Origin: Candidatus Stoquefichus sp. SB1
GTDB taxonomy: Bacteria > Bacillota_I > Bacilli_A > Erysipelotrichales > Coprobacillaceae
NCBI RefSeq assembly: GCF_001244545.1
Contig: NZ_LN852693.1
Coordinates: forward strand, 75,631 to 139,630
Length of the DNA: 64,000 nucleotides
Reading direction: 5' to 3'
The position numbers were made by a program, and so were the translations under genes. This document shows, piece by piece, positions 46,022 to 55,049 of this stretch. The notes under the pieces were generated by a model that saw nothing but the letters and a program-made list of their open reading frames with translations, had not been told where the DNA came from and made no database searches. How positions within the stretch are numbered: the first letter of the stretch is position 1; each line of letters starts with the position of its first letter.

Positions 46022-46338
46022 TTTATTTGTATATCCTTTCTTGAAAAGTAGCCCCTACTTATATATACAAATAAAATCTTCATTTTTCTTTTTTTATGAG
46101 AAATTTTTTTAATTTTCTACATATATTATATATTTTCACACAAAAATATGCAATAAGCAATTATGATAAACAACAACTATAGAAAATCTATCTCATTGAA
46201 AAATGTGTTTTTATGTAGTGTGAATAGTAATAAATCATCTTTTTGATTATTTTCTTGATAAAAATTGAATGTTTTCTAAGGAAAGAGTAAAATAAAAATA
46301 AGTAAAGATAATTGATGAAAAAGTAGGTGAACATCTAT
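46022..46338. other. AT-rich divergent intergenic region
   Basis: About 317 bases between the Rpn gene and the GNAT gene. A small hairpin AAGTAG / CTACTT with loop CCC (46046-46060) lies in the Rpn 5' leader, 25-39 bases before its start. The rest is very AT-rich and must hold both promoters, but none can be placed with confidence. Confidence 0.5.
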
Positions 46339-46797
46339 ATGGAAATAAAAGATGGAAGTCAATATCTAGAGGACGTTAAGATTTTGATTATCGATTATAT
46401 AAATACACTACAGCGAGATTTAAGTTTTCAAAATCTGGATGCTGAGTTAGCGGACTTAAAAACGAAATATACACCCCCTTATGGAAAAGTATTGGTTGCA
46501 GTGGTAGATGAAAAGGTTGTTGGTTGTGTTGCTTATCATAGACATAATAATAAACGGTGTGAAATGAAAAGATTATATGTATTGCCAGCATATCGAGGAT
46601 TAAGAATTGGTCAGAAGCTGGTTGAAGAAATTATGGAAATAGCTAAGCAGGATGGCTACACAGAAATGGTATTGGATACAATTGAACCACTTTATTGTGC
46701 CATTTCACTTTATAAAAAATGTGGCTTTAAAGAAAGAAAAGCATATTATGATAATCCTATGAAAGATGTCATTTATATGCAATGTTGTTTATCATAA
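46339..46797 (+). CDS. GNAT family N-acetyltransferase
   Basis: A 152-residue acetyl-CoA-dependent transferase. The acetyl-CoA loop YRGLRIGQKLVEEIM (about 91-105) follows MKRLYVLPAY, and SLYKKCGFKERKAYYDNP gives the typical motif B end. ATG 46339 is chosen with AGGTG upstream; a GTG at 46327 is the alternative. The amidohydrolase gene follows 19 bases after the stop, so both are probably cotranscribed. Substrate unknown. Confidence 0.87.
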   Translation: MEIKDGSQYLEDVKILIIDYINTLQRDLSFQNLDAELADLKTKYTPPYGKVLVAVVDEKVVGCVAYHRHNNKRCEMKRLYVLPAYRGLRIGQKLVEEIMEIAKQDGYTEMVLDTIEPLYCAISLYKKCGFKERKAYYDNPMKDVIYMQCCLS

Positions 46798-46816
46798 AAA
46801 GAGGAGAGAAGAGAGT

Positions 46817-48097
46817 ATGAAATATGCATATGTTAATGGTATTGTTTTAAATGGTCATGAGGATATGAAACCACAGAAGAATCTCGTGATTTTAACAAAA
46901 GATGATAAAATCATAGATATTGTTGAAAAGACTTTTGATATGACTGAATATGAAATTGTAAATCTTGAAGGGGCTTATATTATGCCTGGATTGATTAATA
47001 TGCATGTCCATTTACCAGCGAGTGGAAAGCCTAAAAAAAAGCAAAGTGATGTCAAAAAACTCGTAAAACTTGTAACAAGTCATGCTTTGTTAAGAAAGGT
47101 TTCTCAAAAATTATGTGAAAATTATGCCAAAATGGAATTATTGAGTGGGGTAACAACTCTAAGGACAGTAGGGGGAATTCTTGATTATGATACTCGTATT
47201 CGTGACCGCATTCTTTCTGGCGAAGCCATTGGTCCACGCATTGTTGCTGGAAATATGGCTATATCAGTTGAAGGTGGGCATATGGCCGGTTCATTAGCAT
47301 ATATTGCTAAAAGTGCAGATGAAGCAAGAGATTATGTCAGACAAATAGCAAAAGATCATCCTGATATTATTAAGCTGATGATTACAGGTGGAGTTTTAGA
47401 TGCAAAAGTGAAGGGTGAACCAGGTGAATTGAAGATGCCTGGGGAGTATGTCAAAGCAGCTTGTGATGAGGCACATCGCCTTGGGTTGAAAGTTGCTGCT
47501 CATGTTGAAAGCCCAGAAGGTGTAAGAGTTGCATTAGAAAATGGGGTAGATACCATAGAACATGGGGCTAAACCAGATGATACAATTCTTGAATTATTTC
47601 AAAAACGTCAAGCCTGTTTAATTACAACACTCTCACCAGCAATCCCATATGCATTATTTGAGCGTGAAGTGAGTCATGCGAGTGAAATGGAACAATACAA
47701 TGGAAAGATTGTATTTGATGGGATTGTTGCATGTGCAAAAGCATGTTTAAAAAATCATATTCCAGTAGGATTAGGTACTGATACAGGATGTCCGTTTATC
47801 ACACATTATGATATGTGGCGTGAAATTCATTATTTTCATAAGTATTGTGGTGTCAGCAATACGTTTGCTTTATATACAGCAACTTTATTAAATGCAAAAT
47901 TAGCAGGCTTAGGAGATATCACAGGATCAATTGATGTTGGAAAATGTGCTGATTTTATTGTTACAAAAGACAATCCGCTTGATGATTTACAAGCATTGCG
48001 TCATATTGAAATGGTTGTGGCACGTGGTCAAATGATTAAAAATCCAAAAGTAAAGAAATTAAAAGATGTAGAAAGTCAATTAGATCAATTTGTTTAA
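46817..48097 (+). CDS. Metal-dependent amidohydrolase family protein
   Basis: A 426-residue amidohydrolase of the imidazolonepropionase/prolidase-like branch. It shows the metal-binding INMHVHL (about 65-71), a Lys in IIKLMITGG, AAHVESPEGV, TIEHGA and VGLGTDTGCPF, all of the TIM-barrel amidohydrolase pattern. Such proteins hydrolyse cyclic amides or Xaa-Pro/Xaa-Arg dipeptides; the substrate is not determined. ATG 46817 has AGAGGAGAG upstream. Followed by LysR and MFS genes, so a substrate-uptake-and-breakdown cassette is plausible. Confidence 0.85.
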   Translation: MKYAYVNGIVLNGHEDMKPQKNLVILTKDDKIIDIVEKTFDMTEYEIVNLEGAYIMPGLINMHVHLPASGKPKKKQSDVKKLVKLVTSHALLRKVSQKLCENYAKMELLSGVTTLRTVGGILDYDTRIRDRILSGEAIGPRIVAGNMAISVEGGHMAGSLAYIAKSADEARDYVRQIAKDHPDIIKLMITGGVLDAKVKGEPGELKMPGEYVKAACDEAHRLGLKVAAHVESPEGVRVALENGVDTIEHGAKPDDTILELFQKRQACLITTLSPAIPYALFEREVSHASEMEQYNGKIVFDGIVACAKACLKNHIPVGLGTDTGCPFITHYDMWREIHYFHKYCGVSNTFALYTATLLNAKLAGLGDITGSIDVGKCADFIVTKDNPLDDLQALRHIEMVVARGQMIKNPKVKKLKDVESQLDQFV

Positions 48098-48133
48098 ATA
48101 TAAAGAATTTGAATATGGAAGGTAGGTGAGGTT

Positions 48134-49027
48134 ATGGAATTAAGGGTATTAAGATATTTTTTAGCTGTGGTATATGAAGAAAATATCAGTCGAGCAGCTG
48201 AAACATTGCATATCACACAACCTACGTTATCACGTCAATTAATGCAGTTAGAAGATGAACTGGGTACCCAGTTATTTGTACGTGGCAAAAGTAAAATTTC
48301 TTTAACAAATGAAGGTATGTTATTGAAACGAAGAGCACAGGAAATTATTGATTTGACTGATAAAACAGAACAGGAATTCCTACAGCCAAGTGAACGAATT
48401 GCAGGAATTATAGATATTGGAGGTGGCGAAACATACACAATGCGTTATATGGCAGAGTGTATGAAAGCATTTCATGAAATGTATCCGCAAGTCAGTTATC
48501 ATCTTTTTAGTGGCAATGCTGATGATGTGAAAGAGAAACTTGACAATGGTTTAATTGATATTGGTTTATTAACTGAACCTGTTGATATTGAAAAATATGA
48601 TTATATTCGTTTGCCTCAAAAAGATATCTGGGGTGTCTTAATGCGAAAAGATCATCCTTTAGCCAATAAGAAATTTATTGAACCACAAGATTTGAAAAAT
48701 GAATCCATTCTTTGTTCACAACGTGATTTAGTTGTAAAAGAATTGGAACATTGGTTTGGTGATGTTTTTCATACCATCCAGATTATTTCAACATATAATC
48801 TGGTTTATAATGCATCATTATTGGTTGAATCTGGAATGGGACTAGCGATTTGTTTTGAAAAACTTATCAATATTAGTGAGACAACGAATATTACCTTTAA
48901 AAGATTATCACCTCGTTTAGAAAGCGGAACAGTGATTGTATGGAAAAAACATCAGATATTTTCTTTGGCTACAACACGTTTTTTAGAGATGTTAAAGAAT
49001 CATTTTCATGATGGAAAGACTCTATGA
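48134..49027 (+). CDS. LysR family transcriptional regulator
   Basis: A 297-residue LTTR: N-terminal winged helix-turn-helix MELRVLRYFLAVVYEENISR then AAETLHITQPTLSRQLMQLE, and a substrate-binding domain from about residue 90. It has AGGTGAGG before the ATG. It is codirectional with the amidohydrolase, where many LysR genes are divergent. Probably regulates the neighbouring amidohydrolase and MFS genes. Confidence 0.93.
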   Translation: MELRVLRYFLAVVYEENISRAAETLHITQPTLSRQLMQLEDELGTQLFVRGKSKISLTNEGMLLKRRAQEIIDLTDKTEQEFLQPSERIAGIIDIGGGETYTMRYMAECMKAFHEMYPQVSYHLFSGNADDVKEKLDNGLIDIGLLTEPVDIEKYDYIRLPQKDIWGVLMRKDHPLANKKFIEPQDLKNESILCSQRDLVVKELEHWFGDVFHTIQIISTYNLVYNASLLVESGMGLAICFEKLINISETTNITFKRLSPRLESGTVIVWKKHQIFSLATTRFLEMLKNHFHDGKTL

Positions 49028-49050
49028 TATTTTATTCATGGAGTTTTTTT
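49019..49050 (+). terminator. Terminator overlapping the LysR stop
   Basis: A 9-bp stem with one G-T pair, ACTCTATGA / TCATGGAGT (49019-49027 with 49036-49044), then a run of T. The TGA stop is the end of the left arm. Confidence 0.75.
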
Positions 49051-49160
49051 ATGCTTGTTAAGCATGATGAGTTATATAATATAGGTATTGGATATCGCTT
49101 TAATAAACTGATATGATGATGTTGTCAAAAAAATATCTTATGAAAATATGGGAGGTTTAT

Positions 49161-50393
49161 ATGAGAGATAATCAAAGAAAACCATGGTTGGTTTTGGCAA
49201 TATGTTGTGGATTGGCTGCATCATCAATTGGAATTTCAATCAATTCATCAGGTGTATTTTACACACCTGTAGCTGAAGATTTGGGAATATTAAGAGGGAC
49301 ATTTTCATTGCATATGACCATCTTTTCTTTAGTGACAGCACTCAGTGCATTATTTGTACCACGCCTTATGGCACGCTTTTCTTATAAATTGATTCTGATT
49401 ATAAGTATCACTACAACTGTTATTGCAACTGCTATGATGGGCTTTGTTAATAACATTTATGCTTTTTATTTATTGGGAGGTATTCGTGGATTAGCAACAG
49501 GAATGTTTTCGATTGTTCCTTTGACGATGATTATTAATGAATGGTTTCATCAAAAGCATGGTTTTGCAACGAGTTTTGTATTTGGATTTAGTGGATTAGC
49601 CGGTTCTATTTGTTCACCGATTTTATCACAATGTATTGCATTTGTTGGCTGGCAATATGCTTATGTTATAAAAGCACTGATTATTGCCGTACTATGTTTA
49701 CCAGCTATTTTCTATCCTTTTGCTATTAAGCCACAAGATGAAGGTCTGTTGCCTTATGGTTATCAACCAGAAACGATAACACAGCACCAAAATAAAGCAC
49801 CAGCCTTTCGTTTGATGCAGGTTGGCTTTATCTGTTTTTTTATCTTAGCATTTATTAATACGATGATTACTGGTATGACTCAGCATTTTCCAGGTTTTGC
49901 TGAATCTATGGGATTAAGTGCAACGATTGGAGCAACTCTTTTATCAGCAGGAATGATTGGTAATATTGTTTCTAAATTATTGATTGGTAGTATGAGTGAT
50001 TATTTTGGTCCTGTTAAAGCGACTTTAACAATGATGACAACAAATATGTTAGGAATGATTATATTAATATTTTCACCATCAGTGATTGGATTATATTTGG
50101 GAGCATTTTTATTTGGCAGTATCTATTCTGTTGGGGCAGTTGGATTACCTTTATTATGTAAATATTTCTTTGGAACTGAAAATTATACGAGGGCTTTTCC
50201 AATGATTTCATTTGCAAGTAATTTTGGTGCAGCATTAGCATTATCTATTGTTGGATATATTTATGATTTTACTGGTTCTTATATGAATGCTTTTTTGATA
50301 GGTATTGTTATTAATGGGATTTGTTTTGGATTGATTGGGATTGTTATGAAATATCAAATACAAAATCAAAAGATGAGAATAGATGAGGAGTAG
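49161..50393 (+). CDS. MFS transporter
   Basis: A 410-residue major facilitator protein with about 12 membrane segments. The oxalate/formate antiporter-like (MFS 1, OFA-type) opening ICCGLAASSIGISINSSGVF and a loop GGIRGLATGMFS are visible; the second half starts near residue 215. ATG 49161 is chosen with GGGAGG upstream; an in-frame ATG at 49113 has none. Likely imports the substrate of the upstream amidohydrolase, which is inference from neighbourhood. Confidence 0.88.
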   Translation: MRDNQRKPWLVLAICCGLAASSIGISINSSGVFYTPVAEDLGILRGTFSLHMTIFSLVTALSALFVPRLMARFSYKLILIISITTTVIATAMMGFVNNIYAFYLLGGIRGLATGMFSIVPLTMIINEWFHQKHGFATSFVFGFSGLAGSICSPILSQCIAFVGWQYAYVIKALIIAVLCLPAIFYPFAIKPQDEGLLPYGYQPETITQHQNKAPAFRLMQVGFICFFILAFINTMITGMTQHFPGFAESMGLSATIGATLLSAGMIGNIVSKLLIGSMSDYFGPVKATLTMMTTNMLGMIILIFSPSVIGLYLGAFLFGSIYSVGAVGLPLLCKYFFGTENYTRAFPMISFASNFGAALALSIVGYIYDFTGSYMNAFLIGIVINGICFGLIGIVMKYQIQNQKMRIDEE

Positions 50394-50424
50394 AGAGTTA
50401 TACATAGTGATAACTCTTTTTTTG
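50394..50424 (+). terminator. Terminator after the MFS gene
   Basis: An 8-bp stem AGAGTTAT / ATAACTCT (50394-50401 with 50410-50417) and a T run. Confidence 0.85.
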
Positions 50425-50429
50425 TGAAA

Positions 50430-50458
50430 TTGTTTTCTTGTCTTGTTTCGTGTATAAT
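50430..50458 (+). promoter_or_regulatory. Promoter of the pilus-like operon
   Basis: TTGTTT (50430-50435), a 17-bp spacer and a perfect TATAAT (50453-50458), 22 bases before the lipoprotein start. No other promoter is obvious until 55 kb. Confidence 0.7.
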
Positions 50459-50479
50459 AAGAATATTAGGAGGCGGATA

Positions 50480-51382
50480 GTGTTTATGTTTAAAAAAATA
50501 AGTATTATAGCTATGACATTATCTTTATGCCTTTTTGGTTGTTCAAAGGAGCCAGGCAAAGAATATCCTAGCCAATACCCTGATTCACCATCATATCAGA
50601 TTGATGATATCCTGTATCCAGAAAATCCAGGGACACATGTTTTAAAAAGCCAAGTTGCAAATGTTGATTATTCACATACTGATTTAGGATATGTGATGGC
50701 TTATTTGAATCAAAAGAGTGATGTGAAAATTAAAATCAAGATTTCTAAGGGTGAACAAAAATATTTTTATGATTTGACAAGTCAGCAACCGATTGCTTTT
50801 CCATTACAGATGGGAAATGGGGACTATTTAATATCAGTCTTAAAACAATATCAGGGAAATGATTATTATGTAGAAAAGACACAAAAAATTCAGGTGGAAT
50901 TACAAAATGAACTGACACCTTATTTATATCCTAATCAATTGGTTGATTATCAAAAAGGGGATATCATTACGACTAAAAGTATGGAAGTTGTTAAAGATGA
51001 TACAAATGATTTACAACGGATTAAAGATATTTATAATTATGTGGTTGATTATTTGAGTTATGATGATAATAAGGCAGTAGAAGCTACAAAGAAATATATT
51101 ATTCCTAATTTACAGGAATTATTTGTTGAAAAAAAAGGGATTTGTTTTGATTACGCTTCAATGATGACAGCGATGTTAAGAATTCAGCATATTCCAGCAC
51201 GATTAATATGTGGTAATACAGATATTGAATATCATGCCTGGGTAGAAGTGTATTTAGAAGGACAGGGATGGGTGAATCCAGATATTTTTGTTGATGAGAA
51301 AACATGGACAAGAATGGATCCAACTTTTGCAAGTTCGAAATTTGACTATAATGGACAGTATGAAGCTGTTTATTACTATTAG
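50480..51382 (+). CDS. Lipoprotein with transglutaminase-like domain
   Basis: A 300-residue lipoprotein (signal KKISIIAMTLSLCLFGC, lipobox LFGC). The C-terminal third is a transglutaminase-like cysteine protease fold with the triad visible: Cys in KGICFDYASMMTAML, His in IEYHAWVEVYLE, Asp in WTRMDPTF. Such domains act as peptidases or cross-linkers outside the membrane. GTG 50480 is 6 bases after AGGAGG; ATG 50486 is the alternative. It leads the pilus-like operon (11 bases to the next gene), which suggests a role in processing or anchoring surface protein. Confidence 0.82.
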   Translation: MFMFKKISIIAMTLSLCLFGCSKEPGKEYPSQYPDSPSYQIDDILYPENPGTHVLKSQVANVDYSHTDLGYVMAYLNQKSDVKIKIKISKGEQKYFYDLTSQQPIAFPLQMGNGDYLISVLKQYQGNDYYVEKTQKIQVELQNELTPYLYPNQLVDYQKGDIITTKSMEVVKDDTNDLQRIKDIYNYVVDYLSYDDNKAVEATKKYIIPNLQELFVEKKGICFDYASMMTAMLRIQHIPARLICGNTDIEYHAWVEVYLEGQGWVNPDIFVDEKTWTRMDPTFASSKFDYNGQYEAVYYY

Positions 51383-51393
51383 GAGGAAATCTT

Positions 51394-52422
51394 ATGAAAC
51401 TTAACTTTGAAGAAAAATATGCTTTTACAACACAAATGGCAATGATTTTAGATGCCGGTTTTGATATGATGGAAGGGGTTGAAATGATTGCCCAAGAATC
51501 AGAAAATATGCATATTCAATCTGTCTGTCAGGATATGCTTCGTTATTTTAAAGAAGATTCCCGTTTAAGTTATGCTGTTTTAAAAAGTGATGCATTCGAT
51601 CACTATATGATTCATTTGCTGGAAGTAGGCGAAATGAGCGGTCATTTAGATGAAGCAATGTTATCTCTTTCACAATATTATGAGCGTATGAATGACATGT
51701 CACGTCAATTACAGCAGGCACTGACTTATCCTATTGTGTTGTTGATGATGATGTTTGTGGTTATTGGAGTGATTGTTTTTAAGGTTTTACCTATTTTTGA
51801 AAATGTTTTAAAGAGTTTGGGAAGTGATTTATCACAATATGCTTATACATTTATGCGTTGTGGTCAGATTTTTTCATTCATCGGATTTTGTATTCTCTTA
51901 TGTGTATTATTATTGATGATTGCTTTCTATGTTTATGCTAAGATTACACATACAAGTTTATTGACTTTGTTTATTGATAAGGTACCATTGATGAAAAAAC
52001 TATCTCAGGCACTTTCACGAGCACAAATGACGTATGCTTTATCGATGTTTATGTCTAGTGGATATGAATTAGAAAATGCGGTTGAATATACAATTCCTTT
52101 GGTTCAGGAAAAAACGTTACAAAGTCAGTTAAAAAACTGTTTGCAGGATATGCGTAATCAGATTTCTTTTTTGGATGCAATTGCTAAATATCATATTTAT
52201 CAGGGAATGAAATTAAATATGTTGCAGGTTGGTGAAAAAACTGGACGAATTGATCAGGTTTTATCTAAATTGGCAATGACTTACCAGGATGAAGTGAATG
52301 CTTCAATTACCCATTTTTTAAATGTTGTTGAACCTGCAATTGTAACATTTTTATCAGTTATTGTTGGTATTGTATTGTTATCAGTCATGTTACCAATTGT
52401 TAGTATTTTATCTTCTTTATAG
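51394..52422 (+). CDS. Type IV pilus/type II secretion inner-membrane protein (PilC/GspF/ComGB-like)
   Basis: A 342-residue platform protein with two T2SSF domains. The first (about 1-115) has LLEVGEMSGHLDEAM and ALTYPIVLLMMMF; the second has MLQVGEKTGRIDQVL and VVEPAIVTFLSVIVG. Three membrane segments are visible, near 110, 170 and 320. It normally couples cytoplasmic ATPases to pilin assembly. AGGAGG lies before the ATG. Within the operon it is followed by small membrane proteins and PilT. Confidence 0.9.
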   Translation: MKLNFEEKYAFTTQMAMILDAGFDMMEGVEMIAQESENMHIQSVCQDMLRYFKEDSRLSYAVLKSDAFDHYMIHLLEVGEMSGHLDEAMLSLSQYYERMNDMSRQLQQALTYPIVLLMMMFVVIGVIVFKVLPIFENVLKSLGSDLSQYAYTFMRCGQIFSFIGFCILLCVLLLMIAFYVYAKITHTSLLTLFIDKVPLMKKLSQALSRAQMTYALSMFMSSGYELENAVEYTIPLVQEKTLQSQLKNCLQDMRNQISFLDAIAKYHIYQGMKLNMLQVGEKTGRIDQVLSKLAMTYQDEVNASITHFLNVVEPAIVTFLSVIVGIVLLSVMLPIVSILSSL

Positions 52423-52431
52423 GTATTGCTT

Positions 52432-52731
52432 ATGAAAAATATTGGAAAAATATTATTTTTGTTCATCGTTGTAGCTATGATATGGACAGGGGTTCAACAG
52501 GCTGGTTCTTATTCAGAAAATGAAGATCTTCAAAGAATCAGTGATACCATTTATCAATTGAGTTTAAAGTGTTATAGTATTGAAGGAAAATATCCTCAAG
52601 ATATTCATTATTTAAAAGACTATTATGGATTATTAGTTAATGAAGATGATTATCATATTCTTTATCATTATGAAGGGGATAATATTCAGCCAACAATTCA
52701 TGTTTATAAGAAGGTGAAAGATTATGAATAG
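52432..52731 (+). CDS. Small single-pass membrane protein, pseudopilin-like
   Basis: A 99-residue protein with an N-terminal membrane segment (about 4-22, ILFLFIVVAMIWTGV) and a short outer domain. LSLKCYSIEGKYPQDIHYLKD resembles the G-YP--L--L pattern of pseudopilin bodies, but no GFxxxE prepilin cleavage site precedes the hydrophobic stretch. ATG 52432 is preferred over TTG 52426. It overlaps the next gene by 8 bases. Assignment as pilus component is inferred from context. Confidence 0.6.
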   Translation: MKNIGKILFLFIVVAMIWTGVQQAGSYSENEDLQRISDTIYQLSLKCYSIEGKYPQDIHYLKDYYGLLVNEDDYHILYHYEGDNIQPTIHVYKKVKDYE

Positions 52732-53173
52732 ACAGTTTCATATTCAGACGCTCTTGTTTCTATTGTTGTTTCTGATTTTTGTGATTGGATCGTTTTTCAT
52801 TGTTTCAAGTGAGATACAGGGGTATCAGAATATTCATAAAAGTATAACTTTAGAGGATGATTTATCAACACCACTTGCTTATCTCAATACAAAGATAAAA
52901 AGTTATGACCAAAAAGATATGATTGAGATAGTGACATTAGAAAAGAGTACATGTTTAAAATTGAGTGATAATGAAACATCAACTTATATTTTTTATAAAG
53001 ATGGTTATTTACAGGAGGTTACTGTTGCTTTTCAATATGTTCCTTCATTAGATGAAGCAGAAAAATTATTTGCGTTAGATGATATGCAAGTGACTATTAA
53101 TCATCAGATGTGTGCTATAATGGTGAAAAAAAGTGATCAGATGAAAAGGTTATCACTATATTTACATGGGTAA
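52724..53173 (+). CDS. Small single-pass membrane protein of the pilus-like operon (DUF4860-like)
   Basis: A 149-residue protein with an N-terminal membrane segment (LLFLLLFLIFVIGSFFIVSS, about 10-29) and an outer domain with two Cys. I think it fits the DUF4860 family of Firmicute pilus-type operons, but this is recalled, not searched. AAGGTG lies before the ATG; overlap with the preceding gene implies coupled translation. Confidence 0.6.
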   Translation: MNRQFHIQTLLFLLLFLIFVIGSFFIVSSEIQGYQNIHKSITLEDDLSTPLAYLNTKIKSYDQKDMIEIVTLEKSTCLKLSDNETSTYIFYKDGYLQEVTVAFQYVPSLDEAEKLFALDDMQVTINHQMCAIMVKKSDQMKRLSLYLHG

Positions 53174-53185
53174 AGGAGGATTATC

Positions 53186-53554
53186 ATGCAATCTAAAGTT
53201 CATTCATTCTCTTATTTGATGGAGTTGATTATTGTTATATTTTTCTTTACCATTTCTACAACGATATGTGTTTCTTTAATAGTGAAAGCAAAAGAAAAAC
53301 AAACTGATGCTAAACATTTACAAGATACTTTATTGAATGTTCAATCAATGATTGAAACAATGCAGGCTTATCCTCAAAAAAATCCTGAAGAATTATTTGT
53401 GCTTACAAAAATAGATGAGCATACATATCAAGGCGATTCTTTTGTTTTAAAAATATATAGTGATAAGACAAAACATGGTGAAATTCAAATTTATCAAGGT
53501 GAGACATGTGTAGAAGAATTTCCTTTTGTTTTAGGAGGAATACACAATGAATAA
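53186..53554 (+). CDS. Small pilin-like membrane protein
   Basis: A 122-residue protein whose N-terminus HSFSYLMELIIVIFFFTIST recalls the prepilin signature (a Glu just before a long hydrophobic helix), with SYLMEL where the canonical form is GFTLIEL. Helix then outer domain with one Cys. The glycine before the cleavage point is absent, so processing is uncertain. AAGGAGG lies before the ATG. It overlaps the next gene by 8 bases. Confidence 0.6.
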   Translation: MQSKVHSFSYLMELIIVIFFFTISTTICVSLIVKAKEKQTDAKHLQDTLLNVQSMIETMQAYPQKNPEELFVLTKIDEHTYQGDSFVLKIYSDKTKHGEIQIYQGETCVEEFPFVLGGIHNE

Positions 53555-53939
53555 AGAGAGACATGAATTTCATATGAGTGTTGGGGCAGCAACAATTTTT
53601 ATGATTTTTGTTATTTTGGTGATGAGTGTTTTATCTATTTTGTCTTATTTAAGAGCGAAAAGTTATGATGAATCAATTATGAGACAAGTGATAAAAACAA
53701 GCGAATATTATCAAAGTGAAGCAAAATTGATGGATTGTTATTATCAATTGGATGTTAAAAATATTGAACATCAATTAAAAACGATGAATAGGGATTATAT
53801 TTATCAAAATGGTCATTATATAATTGAAGAGAATGTTGATGAAAATCGTATTTTAAAATTGACTTTTTCAATAGATAGTGAAAAATTAGAAATCATTTCT
53901 TTAAAGACAGAAAGTAAGGAGAAAACGTATGGGAGCTAA
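53547..53939 (+). CDS. Small single-pass membrane protein of the pilus-like operon
   Basis: A 130-residue protein with the segment SVGAATIFMIFVILVMSVLS (11-30) as membrane anchor and a helical outer region with a YYQ-rich stretch. Similar SVGAA-type proteins occur near PilT in other gut Firmicutes by my recollection. AGGAGG lies before the ATG; the gene overlaps pilT by 11 bases. Function unknown. Confidence 0.6.
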   Translation: MNKERHEFHMSVGAATIFMIFVILVMSVLSILSYLRAKSYDESIMRQVIKTSEYYQSEAKLMDCYYQLDVKNIEHQLKTMNRDYIYQNGHYIIEENVDENRILKLTFSIDSEKLEIISLKTESKEKTYGS

Positions 53940-54984
53940 GGAATTATTAGAAAATGTGGTGGCAATGAAGGCTTCAGATGTCTTTATTATTGCTGGTTCG
54001 CCATGTGTTGTGAAGAGAGATGGAAAAATTGAAAGATATAATGAACAAAGATTGCTTCCTCAAGATACTGAGAAGCTAATTCGTGAAATCTATGAGATTG
54101 CTCAAAAAGATGATATTGATGTGTTTATGAAAACAGGCGATGATGATTTTTCTTTTTCTATTCCAAGTGTTGGGCGTTTTCGTGTGAATGTTTATAAACA
54201 AAGAAATTCTTTTGCAGCTGTGATTAGAATTGTGAGTTTTGAATTGCCGGATCCTCATGATTTGCAAATTCCTTCTATTGTTACAGATTTAGCAAAGTTA
54301 AAAAAAGGACTTGTGCTTGTGACAGGACCAGCAGGCAGTGGAAAATCAACGACCTTAGCATGTATTATTGATCAAATTAATCGTCAACGTAATACACATA
54401 TTATTACTATTGAAGATCCAATTGAATATTTACATACTCATCATAAAAGCATTGTTTCTCAGCGTGAAGTTTATCATGATACAAAGGATTATGTTTCTGC
54501 TTTAAGAGCAGCTTTAAGAGAAGCACCTGAAGTGATTTTAGTAGGAGAAATGCGTGATTTAGAGACTATGGATATTGCAATCACAGCAGCTGAAACAGGA
54601 CACTTGATTTTTTCGAGTTTACATACATTAGGGGCAGCCAATACAATTGATCGTATGATTGATGTTTTTCCATCATCACAGCAACAACAGATTCGCGTTC
54701 AGCTTTCAATGGTATTAGACGCAGTGATTTCTCAACAGTTACTTCCTAGTACAGATGGAAAAATGGTTCCTGTGTTTGAAGTGATGATTTGTAATCAGGC
54801 GATTCGGACTTTGATTCGTGAAGGAAAAACGCATCAGATTGATAATGCGATTGCTTCACAACGTCATAATGGAATGATAACAATGGATGAAGCCATTGTT
54901 GAATTATATCGTCAAAATAAAATTACCAAAGAAACTGCATTAATGTATGCAGCACATGCCAATTTAATTGAGAAGAAGTTATAG
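53929..54984 (+). CDS. pilT: PilT-type type IV pilus retraction ATPase
   Basis: A 351-residue hexameric secretion-type ATPase. The PilT-specific N-terminus KASDVFIIAGSPCVVKRDGK is followed by Walker A GPAGSGKST (133-141), the Asp box ITIEDPIEYLH, Walker B ILVGEMRDLETM, the His box FSSLHTLGAANTIDR and the PilT hallmark AIRTLIREGK. Length fits PilT, not the longer PilB/GspE. It normally depolymerises pili using ATP. It is the only ATPase in this operon. AAGGAG precedes the ATG; the gene overlaps its neighbour. Confidence 0.93.
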   Translation: MGAKELLENVVAMKASDVFIIAGSPCVVKRDGKIERYNEQRLLPQDTEKLIREIYEIAQKDDIDVFMKTGDDDFSFSIPSVGRFRVNVYKQRNSFAAVIRIVSFELPDPHDLQIPSIVTDLAKLKKGLVLVTGPAGSGKSTTLACIIDQINRQRNTHIITIEDPIEYLHTHHKSIVSQREVYHDTKDYVSALRAALREAPEVILVGEMRDLETMDIAITAAETGHLIFSSLHTLGAANTIDRMIDVFPSSQQQQIRVQLSMVLDAVISQQLLPSTDGKMVPVFEVMICNQAIRTLIREGKTHQIDNAIASQRHNGMITMDEAIVELYRQNKITKETALMYAAHANLIEKKL

Positions 54985-55008
54985 AGGATGTTCACATCCT
55001 TTTTATTA
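54985..55008 (+). terminator. Terminator of the pilus-like operon
   Basis: A 6-bp stem AGGATG / CATCCT (54985-54990 with 54995-55000), loop TTCA, then a T-rich run. Confidence 0.75.
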
Positions 55009-55049
55009 TCACAAATTAAATAAAATAATTACAAAAATAGGAAATATTA

